DNA from: Clostridium frigoris
GTDB lineage: Bacteria > Bacillota > Clostridia > Clostridiales > Clostridiaceae
Direction: 5' to 3'
Assembly: GCF_018861865.1 (NCBI RefSeq)
Contig: NZ_JAHLDV010000014.1
Location: forward strand, 1-63,518
DNA: 63,518 nucleotides
Positions 17,003 through 25,493 of this stretch are shown here, one piece after another. Made by a program: the position numbers and the translations under genes. Numbering within the stretch: position 1 is the stretch's first letter; each line of letters opens with the position of its first letter. A model generated the notes under the pieces. That model ran no database searches, was not told the DNA's origin, and saw only the letters and a list, made by a program, of their open reading frames with translations.

Positions 17003-17839
17003 TTAATTATTGACTAAATTCTTCATACTCAAATCTAGTACCCTACATGAGTGGGTTAATGCTCCTACAGATATGTAGTCTACGCCACAATTTGAGGCTT
17101 CGAGTATATTATCTAATGTTATGTTTCCAGATGCTTCAACTAGAGCTTTATTATTTATTATTCCTACAGCTTTTTTCATGGTTTCATTGTCCATGTTATC
17201 AAGCATTATAATATCAACTTCTACTTCTAAAGCTTCACTGATTTGATTTAAAGATTCAATTTCAACTTCAATCTTTTTAACAAAAGAAACATTTTCACGT
17301 ATAATATTTACCGCTTGCCTTATTCCACCAGCCGCACTTATATGATTATCTTTTATTAATACACCATCTGAGAGATTATATCTATGATTATAACCTCCAC
17401 CAACTTTTACAGCATATTTTTCAAATATTCTCATTCCAGGTGTAGTTTTTCTTGTATCGAGAACTTTCACGCAAGTGCCAACTAATTTATCCACATATGT
17501 TTTTGTTAACGTAGCAATACCACTCATTCTTTGTAGATAATTTAATGCAGTTCTTTCTCCTGTCAATATATGTTTTGTTTTTCCTCTTAATGTTGCAACG
17601 CACTCCCCTTCGCATACTAAGTCTCCATCTTTTTTAAAAAACTCTATATTTACCTGTCCTAGTATTTTAAAAGCTCTCTCAAATACGCAAAGTCCAGCAA
17701 TTACGCCATTCTCTTTGGCTATTAAATCAACACTACATAGGCAATCATCGCTTATAAGAAATTCTGTTGTAATATCAGTTTGAGGTACATCTTCTGTTAT
17801 AGCATCCATAATTAATTTATCAATAATTAACCAATTCAC
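17003..17839 (-). CDS. nadC: quinolinate phosphoribosyltransferase (decarboxylating)
   Basis: Last step of de novo NAD synthesis to the mononucleotide: quinolinate plus PRPP gives nicotinate mononucleotide and CO2. EDVPQTDITTEFL at the start, ALNYLQRMSGIATLT, VLDTRKTTPGMR, KVGGGYNHRYNL, LIKDNHI, VEVEIDIIMLDN-type segments, and VEASGNITLDNI are family hallmarks. 278 residues. Starts with GTG at 17839 inside the last codons of nadB (20-base overlap), so translation is probably coupled. No obvious terminator lies between its stop and repeat B. Confidence 0.95.
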   Translation of the reverse strand: MNWLIIDKLIMDAITEDVPQTDITTEFLISDDCLCSVDLIAKENGVIAGLCVFERAFKILGQVNIEFFKKDGDLVCEGECVATLRGKTKHILTGERTALNYLQRMSGIATLTKTYVDKLVGTCVKVLDTRKTTPGMRIFEKYAVKVGGGYNHRYNLSDGVLIKDNHISAAGGIRQAVNIIRENVSFVKKIEVEIESLNQISEALEVEVDIIMLDNMDNETMKKAVGIINNKALVEASGNITLDNILEASNCGVDYISVGALTHSCRVLDLSMKNLVNN

Positions 17840-19121
17840 TGCTTATCTCATCTCCCATTTCTTTAAATTTATTTAACACTACGGTTCTATTAATTTCTCT
17901 ATAATCACTAAGAATTTTTATACTATTTATATCGTCACAATTTAATGTAGCAATCTTTTCTATAGATTTATTTATAAATCTTGAGGCCCTTCTAGAAAAG
18001 ACTAAAGCTTCTAATAATGAATTACTTGCTAATCTGTTTGCTCCATGTACACCTGTGCAACTTACCTCACCACATGCAAATAAATGATTCATAGATGTTT
18101 TAGAATCTAGGTCAACAGTAATTCCTCCCATATGATAATGCTGAACCGGTGTTACTGGAATCTTATTTTTGGTTATATCTATACCACACTCTAAACATTT
18201 TTTATAAATACATGGAAATCTATTTATAATATATTCCTTTCCTTTAAACGAAATATCTAAAAAAACATAAGGTTTCTTACTTTTTCCTTCCTCATTATAA
18301 ACCGCTTTAGCAACCACATCTCTTGGTAAAAGTTCATCTACGAACCTTTCCCCCTGTTCATTTAAAAGTTTGGCACCTTCCCCTCTTAGTGACTCTGATA
18401 TAAGAAACTTTTCACAATTAACCTTATCATCGTATAAAGCAGTTGGATGAAATTGAACGTAGTTTAAATCAGAAGTTTCAATATTATGTCTTAATGCAAT
18501 AGCTATTCCATCCCCCGTTAATCTTCTCCTACTAGTTGAATTTTTAAATAAACCGCCAATTCCACCTGTAGCTAAAATCGTTTCCCTAGAATATATGTTT
18601 ATTCTTTCTTCGCCTCTAATCGCTGTGCCACCGAAACATATATTATCTTTAGTGATAAGATCAAGCAAAGTAGAATTTTCAAATATTTTTACATTTTTTT
18701 TATTTTTAAGTGCCACGAGTAAAGATAAAAAGAGTTCTTTTCCAGTCTCATCTTTGTTATGCACAATTCTACTAATGCTATGTGCGCCTTCCTTTGTATA
18801 TAAAAAATTTCCGTTTACCTTATCAAAATATGCTCCAAAATCAATTACTTCATTTATATTATCTATTGATTCGTATACTAAAGTTTTTACTGCTTCCATA
18901 GAATTTTTGTATTTTCCTGCTTTTAAAGTATCTAACACAAATAAATCAAAGTCCTTTTCATCTTTAGCCACTGCTATTCCACCTTGTGCTAAAGAAGTAT
19001 TGCATTTATCTACGGACTCTTTAGTTATTAAAAGTACATTTAGATCTTCGTTTAAATTTAATGCCGCATATAAACCTGCTGCCCCCGTTCCAACTATTAA
19101 TACATCTACAGATATATCCAT
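17820..19121 (-). CDS. nadB: L-aspartate oxidase
   Basis: FAD enzyme that oxidises L-aspartate to iminoaspartate, using fumarate or another acceptor in anaerobes. VLIVGTGAAGLYAALNL is the FAD-binding start, TSLAQGGIAVA and LATGGIGGLFKNST follow, YVQFHPTAL and MGGITVDLDSKTS lie in the substrate region, and CGEVSCTGVHGANRLASNS closes the FAD site. 433 residues is shorter than E. coli NadB (about 540) because the C-terminal helical domain is reduced. The GAGGTGATATT leader overlaps the nadA stop. Confidence 0.95.
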   Translation of the reverse strand: MDISVDVLIVGTGAAGLYAALNLNEDLNVLLITKESVDKCNTSLAQGGIAVAKDEKDFDLFVLDTLKAGKYKNSMEAVKTLVYESIDNINEVIDFGAYFDKVNGNFLYTKEGAHSISRIVHNKDETGKELFLSLLVALKNKKNVKIFENSTLLDLITKDNICFGGTAIRGEERINIYSRETILATGGIGGLFKNSTSRRRLTGDGIAIALRHNIETSDLNYVQFHPTALYDDKVNCEKFLISESLRGEGAKLLNEQGERFVDELLPRDVVAKAVYNEEGKSKKPYVFLDISFKGKEYIINRFPCIYKKCLECGIDITKNKIPVTPVQHYHMGGITVDLDSKTSMNHLFACGEVSCTGVHGANRLASNSLLEALVFSRRASRFINKSIEKIATLNCDDINSIKILSDYREINRTVVLNKFKEMGDEISSELVNY

Positions 19122-19125
19122 AATA

Positions 19126-20034
19126 TCACCTCACCATTTCATGCATAGCACTCAAGCATTTGTGCGCTGCTTGTCTTATATTTTCATCTAATGTTACAAT
19201 ATATTGTTTATTAAGAAGACTCTCGTAAACATCCTCTAATGTAGTTGTCTTCATACTACAACATCTCATAGGAGATTTAGGAGTTATAAATTGTTTGTTC
19301 GGATTTTTATTTTTAAGGTTATAAAGAATACCCCCTTCTGTTACAACCATATACTTTTGACAGGTATCATTGCTAGCAAATTTAATTATCTCCCCAGTAC
19401 TTCCTATAAAATCAGCTAACTTTCTAATTTCCCTATTACATTCAGGATGAACCAAAATCTTAATATCTTTATCTGAATTTTTAACGTCTATAATTTCCTG
19501 TGCATTAACGAATTCATGTACACGGCAAAACCCATTCCATAATATCATGTTCTTAACATGAGACTTTTCATTTATATAATCACCTAGATTTTTATCTGGT
19601 ATAAATATTATCTCATCGCTATCCAATTTATTAACTATTTTTAATGCATTTGAAGAAGTACAACATATATCACTTTCTGATTTTACCTGCGCTGTTGAAT
19701 TTATATAACATATAACCTTAGCACTGGGATGCTGTTTTTTAAGATCTCTAACATCTTCTCCATTAATCATATCTGCCATAGTACAACCTGCCTTACTATT
19801 AGGAAGTAGCACTGTTTTTTCCGGTGATAGTATTTTTGCACTCTCAGCCATAAACTTTACTCCACAAAATACTATGGTTTGCTCGCTACATTCTTTGGCT
19901 ATTTTACTAAGATAATAAGAATCTCCCACGAAATCAGCAATCTCTTGAATATTATCATTTTGATAATAATGTGCTAGAATTATAGCGTTTCTTTCTGTTT
20001 TTAATTTCTGAATCTTTTCTTTTAACTCCTGCAT
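19126..20034 (-). CDS. nadA: quinolinate synthase
   Basis: [4Fe-4S] enzyme that condenses iminoaspartate with dihydroxyacetone phosphate to quinolinate. Three cluster cysteines can be seen: SKAGCTMAD, ICCTSSN region, and PMRCCSM near the C-terminus. AHYYQNDNIQEIADFVGDS, FCGVKFMAESAKIL and LVHPECNREI are typical. 302 residues matches the compact form. First gene of nadABC; AGAGAGGTG precedes the ATG and a palindromic operator lies 25 bases upstream. Confidence 0.95.
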   Translation of the reverse strand: MQELKEKIQKLKTERNAIILAHYYQNDNIQEIADFVGDSYYLSKIAKECSEQTIVFCGVKFMAESAKILSPEKTVLLPNSKAGCTMADMINGEDVRDLKKQHPSAKVICYINSTAQVKSESDICCTSSNALKIVNKLDSDEIIFIPDKNLGDYINEKSHVKNMILWNGFCRVHEFVNAQEIIDVKNSDKDIKILVHPECNREIRKLADFIGSTGEIIKFASNDTCQKYMVVTEGGILYNLKNKNPNKQFITPKSPMRCCSMKTTTLEDVYESLLNKQYIVTLDENIRQAAHKCLSAMHEMVR

Positions 20035-20058
20035 TTACTTATACACCTCTCTCTTTAT

Positions 20059-20083
20059 ATGTATATACTTCTGTATATACACT
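20059..20083 (-). promoter_or_regulatory. putative operator of the nadABC operon
   Basis: Two copies of the self-palindrome GTATATAC (20061-20068 and 20073-20080) separated by 4 bases, just upstream of nadA. In Firmicutes, nad genes are often repressed by NiaR; I infer a NiaR-type site from position and symmetry, not from a proven consensus. Confidence 0.5.
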
Positions 20084-20130
20084 TGTATTCCATATTATAG
20101 TATCATTTGTGCAATAAAATTTCAATCGTT

Positions 20131-20187
20131 AAAAAAATAAAAAAGCACACCTCCTGATATTAATAATCAAGAAATGTGCTTTTTTTT
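20131..20187 (-). terminator. terminator after def
   Basis: AAAAGCACA and TGTGCTTTT frame a partly paired inner segment (TGAT with ATCA), then TTTATTTTTTT on the minus strand. The opposite strand also ends in a T-tract. Confidence 0.75.
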
Positions 20188-20211
20188 AATTTTTATAATA
20201 AATTTACAAAA

Positions 20212-20682
20212 TTATTTTTCAGTTAATTCATGTGTTTCTTCAGCTCTAGACATATACATAATCCCTTCTAAGTGATCAATCTCATGACAAAATGCTCTTG
20301 CAAGTAATCCTGTAGCATTATAAGTTACTGGTTTTCCTTTAATATTAATTCCCACTACAGTAACAGCTGTTGGTCTATATACTTCGCCCTCAAAACCTAC
20401 ATAACTTAAGCACCCTTCATAATCCTTCTCATTTCCAGATTGAGCCGTTATTCTAGGATTTATAATAACTATTGGTTCTCCCTCTTCTTCTCCTAAATCA
20501 ATTAGGACAACTCTTTTTAAAATACCTATTTGAGGTGCAGCAAGACCTATTCCATTTCCCTCATAAAGAGTATCCATCATATCATCAACTAAATTTAAAA
20601 TCTTTCTATCTACTTTTCCAACCTTTTCACAAATTGAATTAAGACGTTTGTCACCATATTGTAATATTTCTCTAACCGCCAT
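20212..20682 (-). CDS. def: peptide deformylase
   Basis: Removes the formyl group from nascent N-terminal methionine. All three catalytic motifs are present: GIGLAAPQIG, EGCLSYVGF (metal Cys) and HEIDHLEGIMY (two metal His and the catalytic Glu). 156 residues is the compact form. AGAGGAGAAGG precedes the ATG. Single gene with its own terminator. Confidence 0.95.
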   Translation of the reverse strand: MAVREILQYGDKRLNSICEKVGKVDRKILNLVDDMMDTLYEGNGIGLAAPQIGILKRVVLIDLGEEEGEPIVIINPRITAQSGNEKDYEGCLSYVGFEGEVYRPTAVTVVGINIKGKPVTYNATGLLARAFCHEIDHLEGIMYMSRAEETHELTEK

Positions 20683-20728
20683 TTACCTTCTCCTCTTTTT
20701 GTATTAGTACTTCCAGACTCACAAAATT

Positions 20729-22432
20729 TTATTTTAATATTTTTTCTTTATTTATGAAATAAGATATATCTATTATGTTTTCAGCTTCACTCATATCAAA
20801 AATTAGATAAAATTCACCTTCACTTATTTGTCCATTGTTAAGGAATTTAATAATGTCTATCTTAAAATTCTCTAAATGATAATTCACATATGGTAGTTCT
20901 ATATCACCTTTTCTTTGTGAATCCTTTAGATATCTTTCAAAATTTTTACTAGGATCTCTTAAAAGAAAATTAGGCATATACTTTTTCTTATTAAACTGCA
21001 AATAATCAAACTTGATAATTTCTTTTAAAATCCTATTATCTAAGTTGAGATGCTGCTCATTAAACTCTAAAAATACATTGTAATAATCCACAGATGATAT
21101 ACTTCTACTTAGATATCCTTTATCATAAAAAAACGTACCTAGGCTTAAATAAAAATCAAATACATTATCAAACTTAGGGATAAAGTATTTTAATATAGTT
21201 TTAAATTTACGAGAATTATAGTATTTATCTACTACTTCTTCAACTCGTTTTAAAAGAATAATTTCCTCATAACTTATATCGCTTGTCTTTAATATCTCAT
21301 AGGGTGGATATGGAGCATATACCATTCCCCATTTTTCAACTTCATCCTTCATAGGAGCACCTTTTAATATCTTAAGAAATCCAAGCTGTATTTCATCCGG
21401 CTCTATTGTGTACAAATCATTAAAAGACTTTTTAAATGATTCAAGATTTTCTCCTGGAAGTCCAGCAATTAAATCTAGATGCTGTTTTATATTGCCATAC
21501 TTATTTAAAGCAAGAACCTGCCTTTTTATATCCTCAAAAACTACAAATCTGTTTATATTTTTTAATACTTCATCATTTGTAGTCTGCACTCCAACTTCAA
21601 ATTGGAACCTACCCTTAGGCGCTTTTTTTAGAAGTTTAAGTTGCTTATCATTTAGGATATCTGCTGAAATTTCAAAATGAAAAGTAGTTTCCGTATCTAT
21701 ACTCATTAAATATCCCCAAATACCCATAGCGAATTCATCGCTACAATTAAAAGTTCTATCAACAAATTTTATGAGTTTCACTTTCTTATCTATTAAAAAT
21801 TTCAAATCCCTTTTAACCCTTTCTAAATTCATGAACCTAACTCCACGAATAGTTGAAGAAAGACAGTATTTGCAGTTGAATGGACATCCCCTTGATGATT
21901 CAAAATATATTATTTTATTATTTAAATCCTCATCCTTAGTATAGGGGAACACAATGGTATTTATGTCCATAAGTTTTCTTTTTCCCCCATAAAATATTTT
22001 TCCATTTTCTTTATAGTACAAACCCTTAACATCTTTTAGGCTGATATTTCCTATCATACATTCTATAAACTCTCTGAAGGTTTCTTCTCCTTCTCCCTCA
22101 ATTAAATAATCTGATAGACTGTCTTTTAAATAATTTTCACTATCAAAGGATACTTCTGGCCCTCCATATAACAATTTTATATTATTATCTATAAGTTTTA
22201 TTAAATTAGATATCTGTTTAACATAATATTTATTCCATATGTAACAAGATAAAACAACTATATCTGCTTTCTCTGATATAATTTCTTCTACAATTCTTTC
22301 TACTCTATCATTTATAGAAAATTCCCTTATGAGAGACTCATAAGGTAGATCCTCAGTAAATGCTTTTAAATATCTAATTGCAAGGTTACTATGTGTAAAC
22401 CTCGAATTTATTCCAACTAACAATACCTTCAT
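20729..22432 (-). CDS. B12-binding-type radical SAM protein (DUF4080-like C-terminus)
   Basis: 567 residues. Residues 1 to about 150 form a Rossmann-like cobalamin-binding-type domain (MKVLLVGINSRFTHSNLA, ADIVVLSCYIW, LLYGGPEVSFD), although the DxHxxG cobalamin-ligand motif is not evident. SSRGCPFNCKYCLSS at about 180 is the CxxxCxxC radical SAM cluster site, followed by the barrel with FEVGVQTTND and DLIAGLPGENLESFKKSF. The C-terminal 170 residues are the region usually called DUF4080. Substrate unknown; related enzymes methylate or rearrange small molecules. AAGGAAGG precedes the ATG. Confidence 0.82.
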   Translation of the reverse strand: MKVLLVGINSRFTHSNLAIRYLKAFTEDLPYESLIREFSINDRVERIVEEIISEKADIVVLSCYIWNKYYVKQISNLIKLIDNNIKLLYGGPEVSFDSENYLKDSLSDYLIEGEGEETFREFIECMIGNISLKDVKGLYYKENGKIFYGGKRKLMDINTIVFPYTKDEDLNNKIIYFESSRGCPFNCKYCLSSTIRGVRFMNLERVKRDLKFLIDKKVKLIKFVDRTFNCSDEFAMGIWGYLMSIDTETTFHFEISADILNDKQLKLLKKAPKGRFQFEVGVQTTNDEVLKNINRFVVFEDIKRQVLALNKYGNIKQHLDLIAGLPGENLESFKKSFNDLYTIEPDEIQLGFLKILKGAPMKDEVEKWGMVYAPYPPYEILKTSDISYEEIILLKRVEEVVDKYYNSRKFKTILKYFIPKFDNVFDFYLSLGTFFYDKGYLSRSISSVDYYNVFLEFNEQHLNLDNRILKEIIKFDYLQFNKKKYMPNFLLRDPSKNFERYLKDSQRKGDIELPYVNYHLENFKIDIIKFLNNGQISEGEFYLIFDMSEAENIIDISYFINKEKILK

Positions 22433-22529
22433 TTTTAATTCCTTCCTTAATTCATCTATTTTGTACAGTATACAATATTAGTTTGCATAAAAGCAATTAT
22501 ATCCTAGTTACTTTGAAACCTTAAAAATA

Positions 22530-22580
22530 AAAAGCCTTACTGAACAACTTAAAAATATGTCCAGAGAGGCTAGTAAATCT
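22530..22580 (-). terminator. terminator after the methyltransferase-like gene
   Basis: AGCCT plus CTCTGGAC pairs with GTTCAGTA plus AGGCT (some wobble), followed by TTTTTATTTTT on the minus strand. Confidence 0.6.
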
Positions 22581-22610
22581 TTATTTGATAGTGCCTTAAA
22601 ATTTATTTTT

Positions 22611-23120
22611 TTATTTTTCTTTCTTTTTACATATCATATAGTAGACATTATCCGAATTTTTTAATGTTAGAACTTTAAAATAAGGTTCTAATATCCTCAT
22701 TGTATTATCTTTAGAACTATTTTTAAATATATTTAAATCTTTCAAATATATTTGTTTTGTACTTTTATCTGGTAACACAATTTTAATTTCCTTATTAAAA
22801 GTTTTAGCGATTCCTTTGTCAATATCCCAAATATATAACAATCCATCAACTTTTAAATATTTATATATATCTTGTACCAATTTTTTCTTGTTATATGTAA
22901 GTTTTACATCACTTAAAGTAAAAAATAACGCACAAGTGTCATATACCCCTTCCCCTATTGATTCCTTTTCCGCTTTTCCTTCTACATAGTCTACACTACT
23001 ACTATCATCAACATACTCTTTGTATATATTATATATTATTCCATGATTTGAAAACCCTATATCTAAAAGATTTCCTTTGAAAATTTCTTTTTCTAAATTT
23101 AATAAAACCTCCTTCTTCAA
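22611..23120 (-). CDS. methyltransferase-like protein
   Basis: 169 residues beginning with TTG at 23120 after GGGGGGTGAA. GNLLDIGFSNHG resembles motif I of class I SAM methyltransferases, and YDTCALFFTLSD and YKYLKVDGLLYIWDID look like the later strands. The motif is degenerate (the usual GxGxG is GFSNHG), so SAM binding is uncertain. The C-terminus is Lys-rich. No functional partner nearby. Confidence 0.6.
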   Translation of the reverse strand: MKKEVLLNLEKEIFKGNLLDIGFSNHGIIYNIYKEYVDDSSSVDYVEGKAEKESIGEGVYDTCALFFTLSDVKLTYNKKKLVQDIYKYLKVDGLLYIWDIDKGIAKTFNKEIKIVLPDKSTKQIYLKDLNIFKNSSKDNTMRILEPYFKVLTLKNSDNVYYMICKKKEK

Positions 23121-23213
23121 TTGTTCACCCCCCTCATTATATAATTTTATTATATATATACTTATTTTCTATTTATTCGTCAAAAACAAAATAATTCCTC
23201 TAAAATAAAGGAA

Positions 23214-23915
23214 TTATTTGTTAATTTCATCGTAGAAATTTAACATTAAGCCCGCAGTAGTCTTTTGTGCTCTTTGTACTATTAGAGTAGATACTTTCAT
23301 ATATCTCTCTTCCTTATTTTTTATATGCACATGTGAAATATAAGTATCACTAGCAAATGATGCATTGTTTTTTATATAATCCTCTATATTATCCTGCTTA
23401 ATTATTTCATTAAAAATAGGAAATGAATAATCACTCATTAATCTACCTATAATCCAAAGTTCAAAATTTCTATGATTTTTAAGTAATTTATTGTTCACAT
23501 GTTGAGGCACAGTAGCATCCTGAATTAAATGGCACGCTGCTCCAAAATAAAATATTGCTTGCCTCATATCTCCGGCTTCTACAAACTTTAATGCATGTTT
23601 ATAGTATTTGTTAAATTCTGTTAATGCATTAGAAAATCCAAATAACCCTGTACCTTTAGTATGATGATAAAAATGATTTGAGCTCTTAAAATCTTGGTCT
23701 GCCCAAGTAACCCCCTTGTTTAATTCTTTTACATACCTTTTGTAAAAAGTATGAACTTCACTGTATCCATTATTTTTTAATATATCAATAGCTTGAATAT
23801 TAATAAATTTGTGAACAATACAATGAGTTTTCATAATTCTTTTTTTGATTGGATTTATTGTTACCATTAATCCTTTTAACGTTTTACCATATGTAGCTTC
23901 AAATTGTTTCTTCAA
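23214..23915 (-). CDS. zinc-dependent phospholipase C-like protein without signal peptide
   Basis: About 233 residues related to the catalytic domain of Clostridium alpha-toxin and Bacillus PLC. Zinc ligands can be placed: THCIVHKFIN (His), VTWADQDF (Asp), NHFYHH (His), FYFGAACHLIQDATVPQHV (His, Asp, His), and HRNFE (His and Glu four apart). In secreted PLCs the first ligand is the N-terminal Trp created by signal cleavage; here there is no signal peptide and no such Trp. There is no C-terminal C2-like domain. GTG at 23924 is in frame, but GAGAGGTG favours TTG at 23915. Confidence 0.78.
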   Translation of the reverse strand: MKKQFEATYGKTLKGLMVTINPIKKRIMKTHCIVHKFINIQAIDILKNNGYSEVHTFYKRYVKELNKGVTWADQDFKSSNHFYHHTKGTGLFGFSNALTEFNKYYKHALKFVEAGDMRQAIFYFGAACHLIQDATVPQHVNNKLLKNHRNFELWIIGRLMSDYSFPIFNEIIKQDNIEDYIKNNASFASDTYISHVHIKNKEERYMKVSTLIVQRAQKTTAGLMLNFYDEINK

Positions 23916-24000
23916 CCTGTTCACCTCTCAGTTTAGTATACGCTAAATATACTTTAAAAACATGTTTAATTTTACCATAAGAATATATCCTTACTATATT

Positions 24001-25299
24001 TTAATACTTTTTTCTTAAACCAACAAGTATTTCTACTATTAAAGTTACAACTATTGTTAGCAAAAAGTAATAAAACTTATGCATTCCACTGTTTATGTTA
24101 TTATATTGATCTTTTTCAATACTAATTAAATATCCATTTTTAGAATCCAGCACTATCAAGTTATTAAAAAATTTCATACTAGATATATATGTGTCCTTTT
24201 CAAAATTCACTTTTTCTTTAATTCCAATGTTTTTATTTAAGCTATATATACTATTATAATTCTTTTCATAGAAATATATACAGTCTTTCTCACCAAGTTT
24301 TCCTGCCCTGTCTATTGCTAAACCCATTAAACTATTCACTGATTTATGTTGGTATATCGGTGCAGGTGGGTTTATTGTAGGGTGATTATCTAGAATAGCA
24401 GGTATTACCTTATTAAACGAATCTCTGAATTTCGGTGAGCTTATTGGATCACCTCCAGAGTAATCTGGAAAACCATACCATGCATTTTTTTTAATTTGGT
24501 AAATATAATCACTATCACCCTTCACTGGTCTTAATCCTCTCTCTTCCATGCCTCCAACTATAACTAATAATTTGCCCTCACTATTAAAATCTATTCCCAT
24601 CATATTTCTTATACCCCAAGCAAAGTTTCCTTGTGCTCCAGTTTTTAAATTATAAATTATTATTGATGAATTCCCAATAACATGCTGCGTTATAATTTGT
24701 CCTTTTATATTCCTAGTTTGATATGCAGCAAAGGCTCCTGTTTTTACCCCTGAGGAATCTATTCCTTTTATAGTTATACTCTTTGGAGTAATATCATGAT
24801 TTTGAGGATAATTATCTAACCACTTATTGTCCAGTCCAACTACCCCCGAATTTGTAGCTGACCCTATTGTAACAAATAAATAATCTCCATTAACTCGAAC
24901 CAAACTATTATTATAATCTCCATAATTGGGTATATTTTTTATTATTTCTTTATTTTGTTTCGATATTAAATTATATGAATAGACTCTTGTACCAGAAGCA
25001 TAATACAACATTTTATTATTATAATCTAAGCTAGTTATACTTAACTTCTTATTTATCAATATATTGTACGCTTTACCGGCTTTATCTATGTACTGTATTC
25101 TATCTTTAAAAGCAATATAATAATTTCCCTCATTATCTTTAGTAAAATCTACTGAATTAATTAATCCTTTATACAAAATTTGTGTTTTAATACCTGCATC
25201 TTTCACTGTAACTCTATATTCTTTAAAAGAACCTCTCAATGAAAATAGTGCAAAAGCCATCAAAACTAAAATAATTACAAATCCAATGGTCTTCTTCAT
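24001..25299 (-). CDS. membrane-anchored glucose/sorbosone dehydrogenase-like beta-propeller
   Basis: 432 residues. An N-terminal membrane segment (TIGFVIILVLMAFALF) is followed by an extracellular six-bladed propeller; FAWGIRNMMGIDFN, GKLLVIVGGMEERG and YGFPDYSGGDPI match soluble PQQ-dependent dehydrogenases. A second membrane segment (FYYFLLTIVVTLIVEILVG) ends the protein with basic GLRKKY inside. PQQ is not expected in an anaerobic Clostridium, so it may bind a sugar or use no PQQ. GGGGGGAAG precedes the ATG. Confidence 0.75.
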   Translation of the reverse strand: MKKTIGFVIILVLMAFALFSLRGSFKEYRVTVKDAGIKTQILYKGLINSVDFTKDNEGNYYIAFKDRIQYIDKAGKAYNILINKKLSITSLDYNNKMLYYASGTRVYSYNLISKQNKEIIKNIPNYGDYNNSLVRVNGDYLFVTIGSATNSGVVGLDNKWLDNYPQNHDITPKSITIKGIDSSGVKTGAFAAYQTRNIKGQIITQHVIGNSSIIIYNLKTGAQGNFAWGIRNMMGIDFNSEGKLLVIVGGMEERGLRPVKGDSDYIYQIKKNAWYGFPDYSGGDPISSPKFRDSFNKVIPAILDNHPTINPPAPIYQHKSVNSLMGLAIDRAGKLGEKDCIYFYEKNYNSIYSLNKNIGIKEKVNFEKDTYISSMKFFNNLIVLDSKNGYLISIEKDQYNNINSGMHKFYYFLLTIVVTLIVEILVGLRKKY

Positions 25300-25493
25300 A
25301 CTTCCCCCCTAAATTATAAATGCTCTAATATATATATATTTATATAAGTTCATGTATATGTAAAAATTATATGATATTTATATATTTAATTGTTACCCAT
25401 AATAAAATGCCTTTAGAATATAATCGTAAAACTTAACATATTAATTATTAATAGCTGTAATATATTCAAGTTTAAAAGCAGGGAGGACCCTTT

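Noticed and set aside
18595-19191. Plus-strand open frame of 198 codons over nadB
   Set aside because: The opposite strand encodes a well-conserved L-aspartate oxidase.
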